Positions 63,210-64,000 of a stretch of 64,000 bases of DNA are shown here, piece after piece; positions within the stretch are counted from its first letter, which is position 1, and the number at the start of each line of letters is the position of its first letter. The position numbers were made by a program, and so were the translations under genes. The notes beneath the pieces are model-generated. The model saw nothing but the letters and a program-made list of their open reading frames with translations, ran no database searches and was not told the origin of the DNA. The stretch comes from Gadus chalcogrammus (taxonomy: Eukaryota > Chordata > Actinopteri > Gadiformes > Gadidae), in NCBI RefSeq assembly GCF_026213295.1, contig NC_079426.1, forward strand, positions 25,690,402 through 25,754,401, in the 5' to 3' direction.

Positions 63210-64000
63210 CACACACACACACACACACCCACACCGTGTTTTTATTAACATGACATCTAGTTGAAGCACTGATTCGAATGGATTAGCAGCGAATTAGAAG
63301 AGACAAACACAGAAATGAACCATAACTACCATTGTACCAATATTGAAAACCAACTTAGGGATTTGTAGAAGTGAAAAATATGCCTGATACTGTGCAACCC
63401 CTTGATGGTAATCAAAAGGTAGGTCTGCAGCCAGACTATTACTCAGTCAATTGAATAAATTTAGGGAAAGGGAAAATAGAGACTCAAAAAAATAGACTCA
63501 AAAAAATATACATAATCTTCTTGAAATTAATCCATAAAATCAACGTAAAAATGGCACCAATTTCTCTTTGTTTTTCCTTGTGAAAACAGCTTTGCCAACA
63601 GCTGTGTGTTAATCTCACACACTCAAATGGTCTCTAGGTTAGCAGCCTGCAGCTATCCACATGAAATACCCTGGTGCCCATAGGTCCTATGGAGTTATTC
63701 TCCCTGATGCCAGCAGGTCATATGGAGATATTTTCGGCATGTGAATGTTCGTTGTGAACGAAAGCCTTCGAACAGGCATAGACAACATCTGCCTCTTTAT
63801 CTTAAAAACAAAATCCTGACAACTGTGTGTGTGTGTGTGTGTGTTCGTGCGTGTGTCAGGATGGATGTTACTTCCCTTGACCTCTCGTCTGCTGTGGTCT
63901 CTGGGTTTCCTGCTAGCATCAGTCAATCACCCACCAGGCCCCAGACCAAATGGAGGCCCTGACGAAGGGGACACTTGGACCTGTCAATCACTGCCTTCCC
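63210..64000. other. CHRNA1 intron 1 part; CA and TG microsatellites
   Basis: (CA)n at 63210-63230 just upstream of exon 2, and (TG)n at 63821-63850. No exon 1 or other gene recognised. Confidence 0.5.

Noticed and set aside
1..64000. tRNA or rRNA genes
   Set aside because: No cloverleaf with A and B boxes or rRNA sequence was recognised. The GCTGCGAGCAGC motif at 22067 belongs to a dispersed repeat.

Overview
The window looks like chromosomal DNA of a ray-finned (teleost) fish. Four exons on the minus strand (about 63063-63205, 62596-62642, 62412-62521, 43699-43894) encode successive pieces of the extracellular domain of the muscle nicotinic acetylcholine receptor alpha-1 subunit (CHRNA1), including the Cys-loop. 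Everything between and beyond them is intron or flank, dominated by transposable elements of families typical of teleosts: Rex3/RTE and L2-like LINEs, several hATs, PIF/Harbinger, Merlin, TTAA-type elements, Tc1/mariner, BEL/Pao, Gypsy, DIRS and an endogenous retrovirus. The intron between exons 4 and 5 is about 18.5 kb. No later receptor exon was found left of 43.7 kb, so the next intron would be at least 43 kb unless the locus is rearranged.

Layout. 0.1-1.5 kb: BEL/Pao fragment. 1.5-5.0 kb: decayed ZBED-type hAT gene whose intron holds a 5'-truncated L2-like LINE. 5.3-5.55 kb: large palindrome. 6.6-18.3 kb: the most interesting unit, an 11.7-kb DNA transposon with terminal inverted repeats above 1.1 kb. 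It carries a four-exon Merlin/IS1595-type transposase gene (minus) and, divergently, an intact five-exon gene for a CCDC106-like basic coiled-coil protein (plus). Both genes appear to use poly(A) signals inside the inverted repeats. 18.8-21.9 kb: Rex3-like LINE with a perfect 15-bp target duplication. 22.6-23.7 kb: TTAA-flanked element with two tiny antiparallel ORFs, one THAP-like. 24.5-27.8 kb: hAT with a perfect 8-bp duplication, containing a Harbinger element. 27.9-29.6 kb: diverged interspersed repeat. 29.9-31.8 kb: hAT inside hAT. 32.6-40.5 kb: decayed endogenous retrovirus with two LTRs, an env transmembrane remnant and a jockey-like LINE inside. 41.6-43.4 kb: young 1.8-kb LTR element encoding only an aspartic protease flanked by expanded Ala-rich repeats, inserted in a TG microsatellite.

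43.7-62.4 kb (CHRNA1 exon 5 and intron 4): second Rex3 copy (44.2-46.3), KIAA1586-like hAT (47.0-49.2), BED-finger hAT remnant (49.8-50.8), DIRS element (52.1-58.4, minus) split by a cluster holding a Harbinger-like MITE and a third Rex3 copy, a Gypsy pol end (59.8-60.3) and AATTCTGA-rich satellite (61.2-62.2). 62.4-64 kb: exons 4, 3 and 2 with ordinary intron sequence.

Apart from the receptor exons, most coding sequence belongs to the transposable elements, and most is broken by stops, frameshifts or deletions. The clear exceptions are the CCDC106-like gene and the protease-only LTR element. All family calls come from motif recognition by eye; no database search was run.
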